From NCBI GenBank assembly GCA_033558025.1, contig JAUCEF010000002.1, forward strand, positions 620,001 through 684,000: a stretch of 64,000 nucleotides of DNA, given 5' to 3'. This DNA is from Phytophthora sp. 'mugwort' (lineage: Eukaryota > Oomycota > Peronosporomycetes > Peronosporales > Peronosporaceae). Both the position numbers and the translations under genes were made by a program. Positions 51,301 through 60,070 of the stretch are shown here, in pieces. Under the pieces are notes generated by a model, which was given only the letters and a program-made list of their open reading frames with translations, searched no databases and was not told where the DNA came from. Each line of letters begins with the position of its first letter. Positions within the stretch are counted from its first letter, which is position 1.

Positions 51301-54300
51301 ATTTCTCCTTCCAGCGAGTCTTAGCAGATCCTGTTGTCGTGCGCGAGTGGAACATCATGGGGCTGCCGGCAGATACCTTTTCTATCGAGAACGGTCTCTT
51401 TACTACAATGGGACGGCGCTGGCCGCTTATGATTGATCCGCAGGGACAAGCTAACAAATGGATTAAGAACATGTACAAAGCGGCTGGTTCGTTACAGATT
51501 ATTAAGCTGTCCCAGAAGGATTTCCTACGTACGTTGGAGAACGCCATTCGGTATGGCTCACCTGTATTGCTTGAGAATGTGGAAGAGGATCTGGATCCGT
51601 CTCTGGAGCCTGTGCTACTCAAGCAAGTGTTCAAGCGAGGTGGCCAGAATCTTCTTCACCTTGGTGATAGCGATGTCCCGTATAGTGACAATTTCCGGTT
51701 CTACATCACCACAAAGCTGGCAAACCCGCACTACATGCCCGAAATTTGCATCAAGGTGACCATTATCAACTTTACAGTCACACTTACGGGTCTCGAGGAT
51801 CAGTTGCTGGTCGATGTCGTTCGCAGTGAGCGACCGGATCTCGAACAGAAGAAGAACGAGCTTACTGTGAACATTGCAGCAGACAAGAAACAGCTGAAAG
51901 AGATCGAAGACAAGATCTTGTACATGCTTGAGAACTCGAAGGGGAATATTCTGGACGATGAAGAGCTGATCGACACGCTTGCACACAGTAAAGTGACGTC
52001 GTCGGCGATTAAAACTCGGATGGCTGAGGCCGAAACTACGTCCATGGAAATCGACCAGACACGGGAAGGATACCGTTGTGTAGCCGTGCGTGGCTCCATC
52101 ATATACTTTGCGATCGCAAACCTCGCGCTTGTGGACCCAATGTATCAGTATTCGCTACAGTTTTATCAGAAACTTTTCGTGATGCGGTTGCAAAACTCGA
52201 CAAAGTCGGAAGTGCTCGAGCAACGCTTGGAGATCCTCATGCAGGATATCACGATGTCCATGTTCGTGAATGTATGTCGTGGTCTGTTCGAGAAAGACAA
52301 GATTATCTACGCGTTTATGATTGCGTCGAGCATTCTGCTGCATCGAGGGGCGATCTCGTCCAGCGAATGGAGTTTCTATCTGGTCGGCGATAAGAGAAGC
52401 TCGGCTATTCAAGCAGCGCAATCTGAATCATGTGGCTTCACTCGTCCTTCTTGGCTGTCCGATCGCGTGTGGAAGACGGCTGTTGGTATGAAGGACATTT
52501 CGTCTGCGTTTACGGACTTGGCCTCGTCGGTTGGACAACATGCAGTCGAGTGGAAACGTGCAATGGTGCTAGCCGATCTACCGCATGCGGAACCACTACC
52601 GGAGCCGTGGGAATCAACACTCACAACGTTCCAAAAGTTGCTGGTGTTGCGCGTCTTCCGAGAGGAAATGCTTGTCTTCGGTACGCGCGAGTTTGTTGGG
52701 CGGGAGCTGGGCAAGTTCTTCACGGAGTCTCCGGCATTCGACTTGGGTGGCTGTTATCGAGACTCGAAGCCGGAGACGCCCTTGATCTTTGTGCTGTCGC
52801 CCGGTGCCGATATCAATGACTACCTCTTGGAGCTCGCTAAACAAGAGGGCAAAGATGGATCCGGCCTCAAGATTATCTCGCTCGGTCAAGGTCAAGGACC
52901 GATTGCTGAAGCACTCATGAGGCAAGCCAAGCAAACGGGCGACTGGGTGTGTCTTCAGAATTGTCACTTGGCTGTCTCGTGGCTTGGTCGATTGGAGCAG
53001 ATCTTGGAGCAGTCGGCGACGGAAGAGATGCATGAAGAGTTCCGGCTGTGGCTCACGAGTATGCCGTGTCCACGTTTCCCTGTGCCTATTCTGCAAAACG
53101 GCATCAAGATTACAAACGAACCTCCGAAGGGAATAAAGGCGAATCTAGGACGTACCTACCTTGATATGAAGGAAGCCGACTTCGAAGGCTGCACGAAGCC
53201 GCGCGAGTTCAAGAAGTTGCTCTTCGCTCTAGCGTTCTACAACGCAGTGTGTCTGGAGCGTCGCAAGTTTGGCGCCGTTGGATGGAACATCCCGTACGAG
53301 TGGATGAATAGTGACTTGAAGACAGGTATGCAGCAGGTGCGGCTGTATCTCGAGGAACAGGACGAGGTGCCGTACTTGACGTTGAATGTCATGGTTGCCG
53401 ACATTTCCTACGGCGGCCGCATTACCGACCGCTGGGATAAGCGCACGAACTCGAGCATCATGCGTAAGCTCTTCTGCAAAGACGTCATGGACAATTCGTA
53501 CCGATTCACCACTTCTGGGGTATACTACGCCCCAGCCGACGGTTCCTTGACCAGCGTTCGAGACTACGTCAGCTCGCTACCAACTGCAGATGCGCCGGAC
53601 ATTTTTGGTCTTCATGCCAACGCCGACATTACGTTCCAGCAAAAAGAAACTGGTCAGTTGTTGGGCACGATCCTGAAGATGCTGGGAGGAGGTGGTGATA
53701 GTGGTGGTGGCGGCGCCGCGCAAAATAACGACAGTATTGTGATGGAGATGGTAGTAGCGATCCAGGAACGAATGCCGGGGGCATTCACAGAGACCAAAGC
53801 ACATCCATCGACGTTTGCAGAAGCAGGCGGAAGTCGTAACTCACTGGGTGTGTTCCTGTCTCAGGAGATGATCCGATTCAACGTGCTGATCCAGGTGATG
53901 AAAACGACGCTTGAGATGCTCAAGCGCGCGATTAAAGGATTCGTCGTCATGTCAGGTCCTCTGGAGAAGATGTACAACGGGTTTTTGATCCAGCAAATTC
54001 CGAGCGAGTGGGAGAACGCCGGCTATCCATGCTTAAAGCCCTTGGCTTCGTGGATTGAAGATTTCTTCATGCGAATCAACCTCACAAACGACTGGCTCGT
54101 GAAGGGCCCACCACGTGCATTTTGGCTCTCGGGCTTCTTCTTCCCTCAGGGCTTCATGACAGCTGTGAAGCAGTCGTTCTCACGAGATAAGCAAATTGCT
54201 ATTGACGCACTTGTTGTCTCGTGTGAGATCATGGCGCACGACAAAGAGCAGTACAAGGCTCCACCGCCGTTTGGTGTGTATGTCTTTGGGCTCTTCATGG

Positions 54301-54584
54301 AAGGTGCGCGGTACGACCGCAACACCCGCATGATGGCTGAGTCCATCCCCAACGAGCTGTTCGACCGCATGCCTGTCATCTGGCTCCAGCCTATGCGACG
54401 AGAAGAGTACAAGCCCACCGACGTGTACGAGTGTCCGCTCTATAAAACGTCCATCCGCGCCGGCACCTTATCCACCACCGGCCACTCGACAAACTTCGTC
54501 GTGGCACTCGACGTCCCGACGGACAAAAGTCCCGACCACTGGATTCGTCGCGGTTGTGCCATGCTCTGTATGCTAGACACATAA
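42312..54584 (+). CDS. Axonemal inner-arm dynein heavy chain, DNAH3/DNAH7/DNAH12 type (4090 aa)
   Basis: This is a complete monomeric-type heavy chain. After an N-terminal extension and tail comes the linker, then the AAA ring with Walker A loops at about residues 1433 (GPAGTGKT, AAA1), 1714 (GEAGSGKS, AAA2), 2064 (GETGVGKS, AAA3) and 2409 (GVGGSGRQ, AAA4, with Arg where Lys is usual). AAA1 is followed by CFDEFNRIDIEVLSVIAQQ. The stalk and microtubule-binding tip occupy about 2660-2940. QDHYDFGMRAVKSVLVAAG after AAA1 and the ending GTLSTTGHSTNFV are characteristic of the DNAH3/7/12 group, which form single-headed inner arms. Length fits (about 3,900-4,100). There are no introns in 12.3 kb. 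The ATG at 42312 is used; a GTG just before it is in frame but unlikely to start. Confidence 0.93.
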   Translation: MERQASKSPGQAAPHSVYDLTLDATFEFDGGSGFGRTLASNKPMQAVTGARTAIISPITAARETTTDGQKFTFTTAEEYTSPKKIPVFPGTFHSPERKIKPYRVKPPDVASSGATVASGAPAPSGVSWEGDNGRPKREASPRRFLRATLAQSFGEQVENEEEKRRSSVFLSHHDPVTGASGVIMADAATEAAAASATAFLKTGEDAIAFFARTGSDSEIKFVHLNRAESGLTFRPYDLVVVTQDDVTLNEHFTMSSSGLVHVCTGSPSEFIALAEWMRQSTLFNVLTSLRFFKHYLVNKTFSLWSANVRYKLYCGQRKRLSTRLFLAKESFCVPLLQVKKVMSTELMGVVLLDLRAQKTYESSAFVEYQGTKRVEGSKQFEFCMEKLQTIIQRVCSDVKYLTKTSHSDDFMADMTLGTMGTSQEKTKSIVAVKAEQQQRRRLFRRAAEEAGMIADFIRLIDCIAVESLVILAVHSCANFLYELNKVPRKTGLFETTIFFGEQTTIFSPTSEQIQHIVVAMTDDIVSTVNSVSRVLYLRPFAPYVGNAVADAPHVGSTITSSVAFGQIRKELVAKIATDYAEATEYVKIFDNVRPIYEYDKMWNLEEYSQRAHTVTTLKADMLQISTWEKELEKMRAGQTIGILHVESRKLKQTLIPMTTAKLDAMKGLVKDLARARCKTQLGEYKQRIQSLLQRPQHLKEFAGHVERVQNLKSKQKALAKNTNVVDELYRLLGTYGVRISSEDMVQLDDLRGVQESYKEETEAVDAFVTSRLGEMTQQLDANIQRLDEQVLQLHTQLQGGLFIDASHFEDPSAVKSELESVKQRLTQLDELSKQYTEYQTLFNLTPFKYLNLQATQEYFGTVESLWIAVEKWNELYLGAMTSPFVEVNAEELAKDVAVAFKEAYALHKKLSNDVTAVLKDRTAEFKLKMPTVLELGNPAMKDRHWEKIFKALRQPWYPGILFTLENLVAYDVLDMKDLVGEMSAAASGEAQIEASLQKIKHGWDQMEFICVNHRDQNDVFILGSLEDILMLLEDNQVGLQTMMGSRFIMGVKDEVERWSKRLSLLSDTLDEWITCQRSWMYLETIFCAEDIQKQLPVEAQKFALVDKNWKTTMLRTKNDPSVIRSVEIGPELLDQFRVSNKLLEEIQKSLEDYLETKRMAFPRFYFLSNDELLEILSQTRDPRAVQPHLGKCFDAMKSVRFDNSPGCASNVVNAMISGEGEMVVFPTHVIAKGPVESWLTEVEKAMRASLYEDGVKALMNYPIEDAIDRKNWLFGYSAQMIILVDQVFWTRNVTEAIAQVESGSDPLAVGEFLQFSLKQIDGMVQLVRGSLTKLQRILMGAVITIDVHARDVVRSLADNNVSCLNDFEWTRQLRYYWEEDVKNFVARQTNTRFIYGYEYLGNSPRLVITPLTDICYMTLTGALHLRLGGAPAGPAGTGKTETTKDLAKALAVQCVVFNCSDGLDYKIMGRFFSGLAQAGAWACFDEFNRIDIEVLSVIAQQVLCIQQAIVADVDEFEFEGSLIRLNTGFGVFITMNPGYAGRTELPDNLKALFRPVAMMVPDYRLIAEIVLFSEGFANALPLSHKMTQLYSLSSEQLSKQDHYDFGMRAVKSVLVAAGQLKRKEPEMHEDLLLIRAMRDSNVPKFLEQDLPLFRGIIADLFPGVVVPFVDYGLLQKALEQQLELLHLQQVPSFIAKAIQVHETQLVRHGMMLVGEAGSGKSTNCYVLSRALTQLFQDGVVDRDGFYKEVQRLILNPKSISAGQLYGEFNLLTNEWTDGLVPKLVRQCVQEAAESETRNWVVFDGPVDAVWIENMNTVLDDNKTLCLSNSERIKLPHTLHMMFEVQDLRVASPATVSRCGMVYMEQVHVGMTSLARTWTVTTLEPMLPTSPELCEMLLVLIETYVPMAIAFVRENCREKVPSNNHNLMQSCLNLLASCLASGAVQTAGANHLAGLVRMYFVFAVTWSVGANIDDGSRPKFNEFCMDHFSSLIDSNHDGMPVTNVYEVVVDDTTGQWVSWVDKTPTFTFVPGASYFTMVVPTQDTTRFRYLLEKLLLADHHVLYSGETGVGKSVIVQSFLDDMAKTESCLASTMSYSAQTKPRNLNEMFELKLDKKRKNLLGPPVGKRMLFFVDDLNMPALESYGAQPPNELLRQVIDQGGYYDTSKMFFKHVKDVVFAAACAPPGGGRSEVTPRLMRHFHMIWIPNLSGDVMQRIFSAILGGFLGAELPAMAHLAEPIVSASVQLYQRVELEMLPTPSKSHYTFNLRDLSKVFQGVLMVKKENVPTEDGLLTLWLHEEARVFRDRLVDAEDRVWFNVACSQLIEEKLEVSWPPTRFENILYGDYLTRDNRSYRPVGDLGQLNLLLSEYLEEYNLTFPSQMHLVFFNDAMHHISRICRVLRQPRGNALLVGVGGSGRQSLTRLAAFMADYKCFSIEITRGYGATEFHEDLKKILLTAGAQNQPVVFLFSDAQIVHESFLEDINNILNTGEVPNLYASDEVEKIVGLVRPLAQQVGKVTREDILQYYVTLVRDNLHVVLAFSPIGAGFRNRCRMFPSLVNCCTIDWFNAWPEDALNSVANRFFAANAEELGIESHVDTLCRMAVTIHRSVEEATLRFFEQLKRRNYTTPTSYLELIRLYVDMLRTHRQLVRAKEARYRGGLQKLTETEEVVGNLKSSLTELQPVLVKAQKDTSLLLEQVAKDQAEADKQQQLIQADVEAANKIADEVKVIKDDCQKDLDAAMPAYYASLKALSQLKKDDITVLKTFTNPPRLVGVTMNAVCLLFGAKQEWNEAKKLLNDMKFLDKLKDFDKDNIPAKTIRQLQKFISDDEFTPETLSSISTAATSLCMWVRAMYTYDTVAKNIGPKKENLKIAEQRLEEEQKLLDIKQSGLNAVLKKVAELKRTLEEAQQKKIDLERQSQKTQAQLGRAERLIDSLGEEQGRWKECAENLAKDMINLVGDMILSAGCIAYLGPFTSEYRHELQVKWVSYCKASNLPVDGNFSFQRVLADPVVVREWNIMGLPADTFSIENGLFTTMGRRWPLMIDPQGQANKWIKNMYKAAGSLQIIKLSQKDFLRTLENAIRYGSPVLLENVEEDLDPSLEPVLLKQVFKRGGQNLLHLGDSDVPYSDNFRFYITTKLANPHYMPEICIKVTIINFTVTLTGLEDQLLVDVVRSERPDLEQKKNELTVNIAADKKQLKEIEDKILYMLENSKGNILDDEELIDTLAHSKVTSSAIKTRMAEAETTSMEIDQTREGYRCVAVRGSIIYFAIANLALVDPMYQYSLQFYQKLFVMRLQNSTKSEVLEQRLEILMQDITMSMFVNVCRGLFEKDKIIYAFMIASSILLHRGAISSSEWSFYLVGDKRSSAIQAAQSESCGFTRPSWLSDRVWKTAVGMKDISSAFTDLASSVGQHAVEWKRAMVLADLPHAEPLPEPWESTLTTFQKLLVLRVFREEMLVFGTREFVGRELGKFFTESPAFDLGGCYRDSKPETPLIFVLSPGADINDYLLELAKQEGKDGSGLKIISLGQGQGPIAEALMRQAKQTGDWVCLQNCHLAVSWLGRLEQILEQSATEEMHEEFRLWLTSMPCPRFPVPILQNGIKITNEPPKGIKANLGRTYLDMKEADFEGCTKPREFKKLLFALAFYNAVCLERRKFGAVGWNIPYEWMNSDLKTGMQQVRLYLEEQDEVPYLTLNVMVADISYGGRITDRWDKRTNSSIMRKLFCKDVMDNSYRFTTSGVYYAPADGSLTSVRDYVSSLPTADAPDIFGLHANADITFQQKETGQLLGTILKMLGGGGDSGGGGAAQNNDSIVMEMVVAIQERMPGAFTETKAHPSTFAEAGGSRNSLGVFLSQEMIRFNVLIQVMKTTLEMLKRAIKGFVVMSGPLEKMYNGFLIQQIPSEWENAGYPCLKPLASWIEDFFMRINLTNDWLVKGPPRAFWLSGFFFPQGFMTAVKQSFSRDKQIAIDALVVSCEIMAHDKEQYKAPPPFGVYVFGLFMEGARYDRNTRMMAESIPNELFDRMPVIWLQPMRREEYKPTDVYECPLYKTSIRAGTLSTTGHSTNFVVALDVPTDKSPDHWIRRGCAMLCMLDT

Positions 54585-54654
54585 GGTAACCCACACTTTC
54601 AACCCATGTTTTTCAACACATAAAGCAGCGTTACATTTTGCTCGTGGCCATGTC

Positions 54655-55471
54655 CTAGTGACTTCTCTCCACTTGTCGCCGCTGCTTCCAGATCGTGATC
54701 TCTTGGTTCGCCTGCACGCGCTCCTCTGTCGACAAGGCATAATAACTCTTGCTCGTCGCTCTTTCCCACTGAATAACAAACAAAAAATCATCAACACACT
54801 CAGCAAAAAAGGAAAAAAAACTCATACCCTCTCTCGCCTACCTGTTTCACCTCACGCACGGAATGTTGCGATGGCTCGTATGTGTGCGCGGCCTTGAACT
54901 TCTTGTTATGCTTCTGCAAAAGATCGTGCAGGTCCTTCATATCCTTGTTCTCGGCGCTGGGCAGCGTTCTCTTCCTACCCGAGTTGAGTCTACTGCCCGC
55001 ATCCATCAGCGGCCTCCTACTCTTCTTGTGGCTCCCTGCAGCCACCGCCTTAACCTCTCTCTTGGTCTTGTGCACTTTAAAGGGCTCTTGAGTTGCTCGT
55101 ATCTCCTTAAAACTCATGTACTTGTTCCTCTTGACCTCCTTCAGTTGCTTGTTGCGGGTTGCCACGATCTCGCGCCAGTCCGCTGGCTGCTCGTTCTCCT
55201 TGCCCGAAACCCAGCCATGGTCGCGTCTAATGTTGCTCTTGAGTTTAACAGCGTCCTGAAATTGCTTCTCCTTGTCTTGCAACTTGTGTAAGGCGTCCGC
55301 CAGTTCGGCGCTGGGCTTGCTGTGCTCAGCGTGGATCTGGTCGAACCAGACGTCATGCTCGCCAGCCGGCAGCAGCGATAGGGGCGCGCTGAGGTCCTTG
55401 AACGTCTGTGGAGCATCGAACTCGAACAGCGGGTCGATAGCCGCCGAAATGGAGCCACGAGAGCGCGCCAT
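54655..55471 (-). CDS. Conserved hypothetical charged protein, two exons (247 aa)
   Basis: Exon 1 is 55471-54842 and exon 2 is 54768-54655; the intron 54841-54769 (73 bp) has GTAGGC at its start and TTCAG at its end. Without splicing the frame runs into a nonsense Phe-rich end and stops. Splicing joins EPSQHSVREVKQ to WERATSKSYYALSTEERVQA, producing a coherent motif with a Trp-Glu pair and a Ser-Thr-Glu-Glu-Arg helix that I believe is a recurring C-terminal pattern in eukaryotic proteins, but I cannot name it. The protein is hydrophilic, Lys/Arg-rich, without signal or membrane segment, with helical stretches (about 65-90). It converges with the dynein gene, with only 70 bp between the two stop codons. 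Confidence 0.72.
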
Positions 55472-56842
55472 GCAGTGCGGAAGGTCCTGTGCGCGCCAGC
55501 GTTCGGAAATCGGGATAAAGTTTTTTTGGGTTTAGGGATGTAAAAAAAGCCCACCCACCCGCCGATGAGAAAAATAGGAATACTTGGGTTAAACATGCAA
55601 GACAGTAGAAGGGCATCCTGGCGGTCTGCTGTGCCGTATAACAGATGCGGTGTGACGAAAGACGCGCTGGTACTGTAGATGGTATCATTTGTGGATGGCA
55701 GCACACCAGAAGGGCAATATGCTTTTCGTAGCGATTTCTATAGACTGTTTTTTTTCTATTAAAATAAAATTGGCATATTAAACGTTTTTATCGGTCTGTT
55801 ATAGGCGTCGCGATTTGACTGGCTTTTGAGGTGTGGATCACATACCAATTTGGATCAAATTCATGTGCTTCGGGGCGATGCACATGTACCGACAGGCCCC
55901 TCGGCGATGCACCCTTTGATGCTAAAAAATAAGAGCATCTCCAGCCGTAATCTTGTCCTGACGCTTAACCGAGCCATAAGGAAGACTCCGAGTTTAAACT
56001 TGGACTGTTGCCATCCGGGGCGGTACGAAATTATTGTATAAAATGGGTTATAGTATAGTATGGCTGACGTCATTCGGGCCAAACAAGCGAAAATCTAATC
56101 CCACCCACCCGCTGTGACTGTCACACCCACCCGGCCAAATTGGCGAACCCTGGTGCGCGCGCAAACTGTGTTTTGAAATCAAGAGTGTGTGTCAATCATT
56201 CGTACTTAGTGGAGAGATGGCGATTAGCGGAATGGGAGATCATTGGGCTGCTCCGAAAAACCTATTTTGTTCTTTTGGTCGGACTTTGCTGATAGAGTCA
56301 ATCCCCTGGAAGCTGCAAAGGTAGACGCTAGAGGTCCCGCGTTGCGAGGTCCCACTCCCTGCGCAACAGACAGACCAAACATCGGTGTGCGCTCCACACA
56401 GCAAGAGTCCCCAGGTCCGGCAGCCGAGCAACTACGCGGCACCAACTCACAAGAAATGCCGCCACTACGCTAGCCTCCGAGAACGACGCGCGCGCCGCGT
56501 CCATCTCGCAACCGAACCAGGTGTGACGAGGTGGTGGCAGATCATAGCAAGCTCGACGACCAAAGAGATGAAGCACAAGACCTGGAGACTCGTCCATCCG
56601 CAGCAGTGGGCGGTGCGGCTCGCATGCTATCTAGCGGATCTGATGGCTCTCTCCTCATTCGAACGAATGCGGCGCCAGCTCGTCGCGCGTTCAAGTGATG
56701 GAGGACTTCAGTACCTTACAGGTCGAAGCTATAGAAGGCATCGACCTGGTGTACGTTGATGTCGGTGTAGCGATCGCCTTCCAGGCTATAGGGAGCGGCC
56801 ACCTCTACTGTGCCAAGAACTGAAGGGAGCGGCGCCAATAGT
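55472..56842. other. Intergenic and decayed sequence
   Basis: Short open frames overlap on both strands without domains. A long T run occurs at about 55748. From 56240 to 56480 a plus frame gives Arg/Pro-rich sequence, possibly the upstream part of the decayed gene that follows. Confidence 0.4.
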
Positions 56843-57516
56843 GTACCAACGAAGAAGCGGAAACGTGCTCCATCCTATGTCATTGAGGCAGCGGATTCAC
56901 GGCCCATGAGCTTAAAGTGCTGCTAGATTTTTTCGAAAAGTGGAGGCCTATTGCTCGCGACGAGTGAGAGACAGTCGCCCGCCTTCACAATGAGGCTTGC
57001 CCTGATATCGAGCGTACTGTCTAGAGCCTCCGCAAAAAGTTCTCGCGGATGTACAAGACCAATATGGGTACAGACAATCCTTACATCCCACCTAGCGTCA
57101 AGCGAGCGATTCGAATAGCGGAGGAAATCATCAATCGTGCTGATGAAGCCCAAGGTGATGACACCTCGGAGGAGCTAGCGACTCTCTTTAATAGCGATAG
57201 AGAAGCGAGCGACGAAGATAAAAACCAGCCGTTAGCTCCCCGTCCACTTGTTGGTCGACGCGTCCGTGCAGCTAGTAAGGGGGATGGAGATCTACTAGCA
57301 ATCATACAGGCAGACATTTTGCAAGAGCAGGAGCAGCGCAAGTTCGATCGAGAGCAAGCTCGCTTATTGCGAGAAGAAGAGCGTCGGCGTCGGGAGGAAG
57401 AACGCCGTCGCCGCGAAGAAACCGAGCAGATGAAATGCGACGCTACAAACGTGAACACGAAGATCGTATACGCGAGTGCGAAGGCGTCGACAGGACCGAG
57501 AGCACGATTGTCTTGA
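56843..57516 (+). pseudogene. Decayed oomycete SANT/trihelix-like (DUF6818-like) gene
   Basis: After a basic Lys/Arg segment and one frame change near 56893, the frame reads GFTAHELKVLLDFFEKWRPI, a stop at the place of an expected Trp, ETVARLHNEACPDIERTV, a second stop, then SLRKKFSRMYKTNMGTDNPY and a long charged tail. This is the layout I know from abundant oomycete proteins with a SANT/trihelix-like DNA-binding domain, often associated with transposons. The tail includes an Arg/Glu-rich coiled coil (EEERRRREEERRRREE). The last 155 codons (from 57049) remain open. Two nonsense codons and one frameshift make function unlikely. Confidence 0.55.
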
Positions 57517-58350
57517 GCACGCTCAGTGTTGTGTAGTGAACGCCAGATGAAGTAGCTTACCCATCGCACTTAAGTAAGCAACCACGTACTACTCGCTGAG
57601 TACGAAGTCAGCTAACAACCCGGCTACTCGACCGGATAAACTCGGCCGGCCGTTGAGTTTGGGTAGTTACACTGGGATCTTTGCGGAGGTCGGTTGAGAG
57701 CCGACCACGTTTCATTTCACTTTTTTTATATTTGTATAGGAACATGGTTAACAATAGGAGGAGCCCCTTAGGGGCACCTGGGAGATAAAAATAATAACAG
57801 AGCAACTCTCTCCAAGTCTAAGACAAGTGTACACTGTCCGGTACGGGATGGATTATGGTTACCGTTGATACCCGAGGGGCATAGCTGTAGGGTGTTGACT
57901 GGTAGCGCCAAAAGAACTAGGTCGGCCCAAGGAAGGGCATGTCTCGCCAAGCGCGAAGGAATAAGTCTTGCCGAACTCGGCGGGCCTGTACGCCGTACAG
58001 CCGGGGTACCGTAACACGTCTAGCCGAGAAGCCTTTGCTCTCGGCGACCCGTCAAAGCGCTAACGCGCCGTCGTCCGCTCTGTAGCGGAGGACACGGGAT
58101 ATCTACGCCAGGGGCAGTCAGCTCAGCTGACCTCTGTGTATTGACTAGCTTGGGGCACTTGGTCTCGGAGGAAACGAGACACCACTGTCCCGGAAGGGCC
58201 GAACCGCTAGGGGCAACCCAGCGCAGGCCAACAAGGGCCGACTAGCTCGGCTATTGTTGTGATTCTTGCCTAAGTAACCACATCTGACGATTTGTGTGTG
58301 CTGCAATACCACATCAGTATCGTCAGCAGAGCTGGCGCTTCCTTGAAATA
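57517..58350. repeat. Possible solo LTR or other noncoding transposon remnant
   Basis: This stretch has no coding signal but differs from normal intergenic DNA: it is GC-rich, full of small palindromes (gccccttaggggc at 57763; cgtccgctctgtagcggacg-like near 58073) and has repeated gactagct and ctcggc words. A Ty3-type LTR is one explanation. No matching partner is in the window. Confidence 0.35.
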
Positions 58351-59744
58351 TTAGGGACGGCTGTGACAGACAAGGGGAAGGAGACAACGAACAGAGTAAG
58401 TGCTGGAGAGAATTAGTTTATTGCTAAAGAAGTCCCCGTACATTCCGTCTGAGCTACGGCATGTAGACAGAAACGATTTGGTTAATTCCAACAAGCTAGC
58501 GCGAATATTAAAGACCAATACGCAAGACTCAAGAATCAACATTCTTTCTCCTCTCTCTTCATATACAAATCGGTCCTTCAAACGTGGAAACGAACTCTGA
58601 AAGCTCGCATCGCCCATTCAGCAAACTGGCGCGCCGACGTCGCAAGTATATGATATCCGCGGTACTAGCGGACGCACAAGGTAGTCTTGATTTGACTTCA
58701 CCGAAATGGATAATCGCCTGCCACAATGCAGAATAAATTACGCACTTGGCCCCGCTTCTGTCGTACACACTCTGCAGTATTGAGTAGATCGTAGCCGTCC
58801 CACTAATTTTGTGAACCATGTATTTACCCGGAGCGTTCAGACAGCAGGCAACAATCGTTCCCTCCGGAACAAACACCACGACGTGCCAACGAAGTGGTCA
58901 TGTTTCTATCCGTTAAAAACATGTTTTGCATCACACAACCTCCGCTCTTTTGAAGATACTGCTTCAACCCATCCATCACCGCGTACGCATCCATGAGAAC
59001 AGAATGCTTTCGTAAGAGAGCTTGTTTGTAGCGTTCTACTTGTGCTTGGGAAGGAAGCTCACAGCAGCATTGGCACCACTACCGAAGACTCTAAGTAGAA
59101 TTCTGCGCCCGAATCGACGAAAGAGCGTTCCAACGCTGCTGGTAACATTAAATATCATGAACTACGCAAATGTAGCCCCTCTTTTTCTTGTGTATGCTAA
59201 AGTGAGAGCTATGCTCTGCGAAGCATCGAGAGAGCGGGGCCTCCAACGCTCGTCCTCCTTGCGAAGCTTAATAGCCTATCCACTTTTACTGTACGGCGTG
59301 TAGTCGTTGTAAATCTCCTCATAGAACCTTAGTACCCTCCTAAAACCAAAAAAACGGGCAGCGTACCTTCGTGGATAGTATCGGCAAGTTTTCAACTTTG
59401 CTTGTAATTCTGGGTCATCTTGCTTGTAATTCTGGGTCATCTTCCACGACAAAACGTTTATTGAAATTGCGTGGCAATGAAAGCTGTGACGCCCAGGCTA
59501 CTGCTTTTTGGACAGCGCAGGCGGCATGCCACTTTCGCATAAGTGCAATTGTGGAGTTAGCATAGATGCCGACGCCAACTATCTCGAGCGCAGTTTCAAG
59601 TTCGCGGACGCCACTGTGTTTCCGCTGGTACGCCGTAACTTTAGCCATGCACTTCTTAAACGTATCCATCGGAAAGACCGGAACGATATCATCGGGCCTG
59701 ATCAACGGCTTGCCGACGGGTAATTTAGCAATTTTCGAGCGCAA
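58351..59744 (-). pseudogene. Decayed PIF/Harbinger-like (DDE_Tnp_4) transposase
   Basis: Minus-strand blocks occur in family order. The N-terminal part at 59744-59415 contains ALMRKWHAACAVQKAVAWAS. Then come RFYEEIYNDYTPYSKSG near 59330, RKHSVLMDAYAVMDGLKQYL near 59010-58950 (with the Asp of the first catalytic block), VPEGTIVACCLNAPGKYMVH near 58865, and the end segment SSFPRLKDRFVYEERGER. Frame changes and stops separate them. A 22-bp tandem duplication at 59400-59443 breaks the N-terminal frame at Asp-Asp-Pro-Glu. The continuity of the first block with the rest is inferred from order and spacing. Confidence 0.62.
59400..59443. repeat. 22-bp tandem duplication
   Basis: gcttgtaattctgggtcatc is present twice with period 22 bp. 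Because 22 is not a multiple of three, it shifts the frame of the transposase N-terminal segment, which stops within the second copy. Confidence 0.85.
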
Positions 59745-60070
59745 TAGGTGGTTTAGGCTTGCTCATGAACCTGAACAGTTTGAACTGGAGCAGCCTCTCG
59801 TGCGATGAGTTGAAGGTCGGGTTATTTTCCCAACGCCTCGTACACGTCCAACATGCACAACTGGTTGTCGTGGATCTCTATGCCCTCTTGCACCATCGTA
59901 ACCGTTAGGTTTTGTTTGGCCTTGACTGCTTTCGGCTTCTGCTTAGGGCGTCATCTCGCTTTTGGTGGGCTAACAAGCTCGACCTACTCATTTCCGTCGA
60001 GATCCACTACGGGTGGTTGGGAATTAGCCGAATCGTGCACAACGGTAGCATCCGGCTGTGACTGTGTTTC

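Noticed and set aside
54785..54841. C-terminal Phe-rich ending of the unspliced minus-strand gene
   Set aside because: It is the intron read as protein; a GT-AG intron joins to a better-conserved end.
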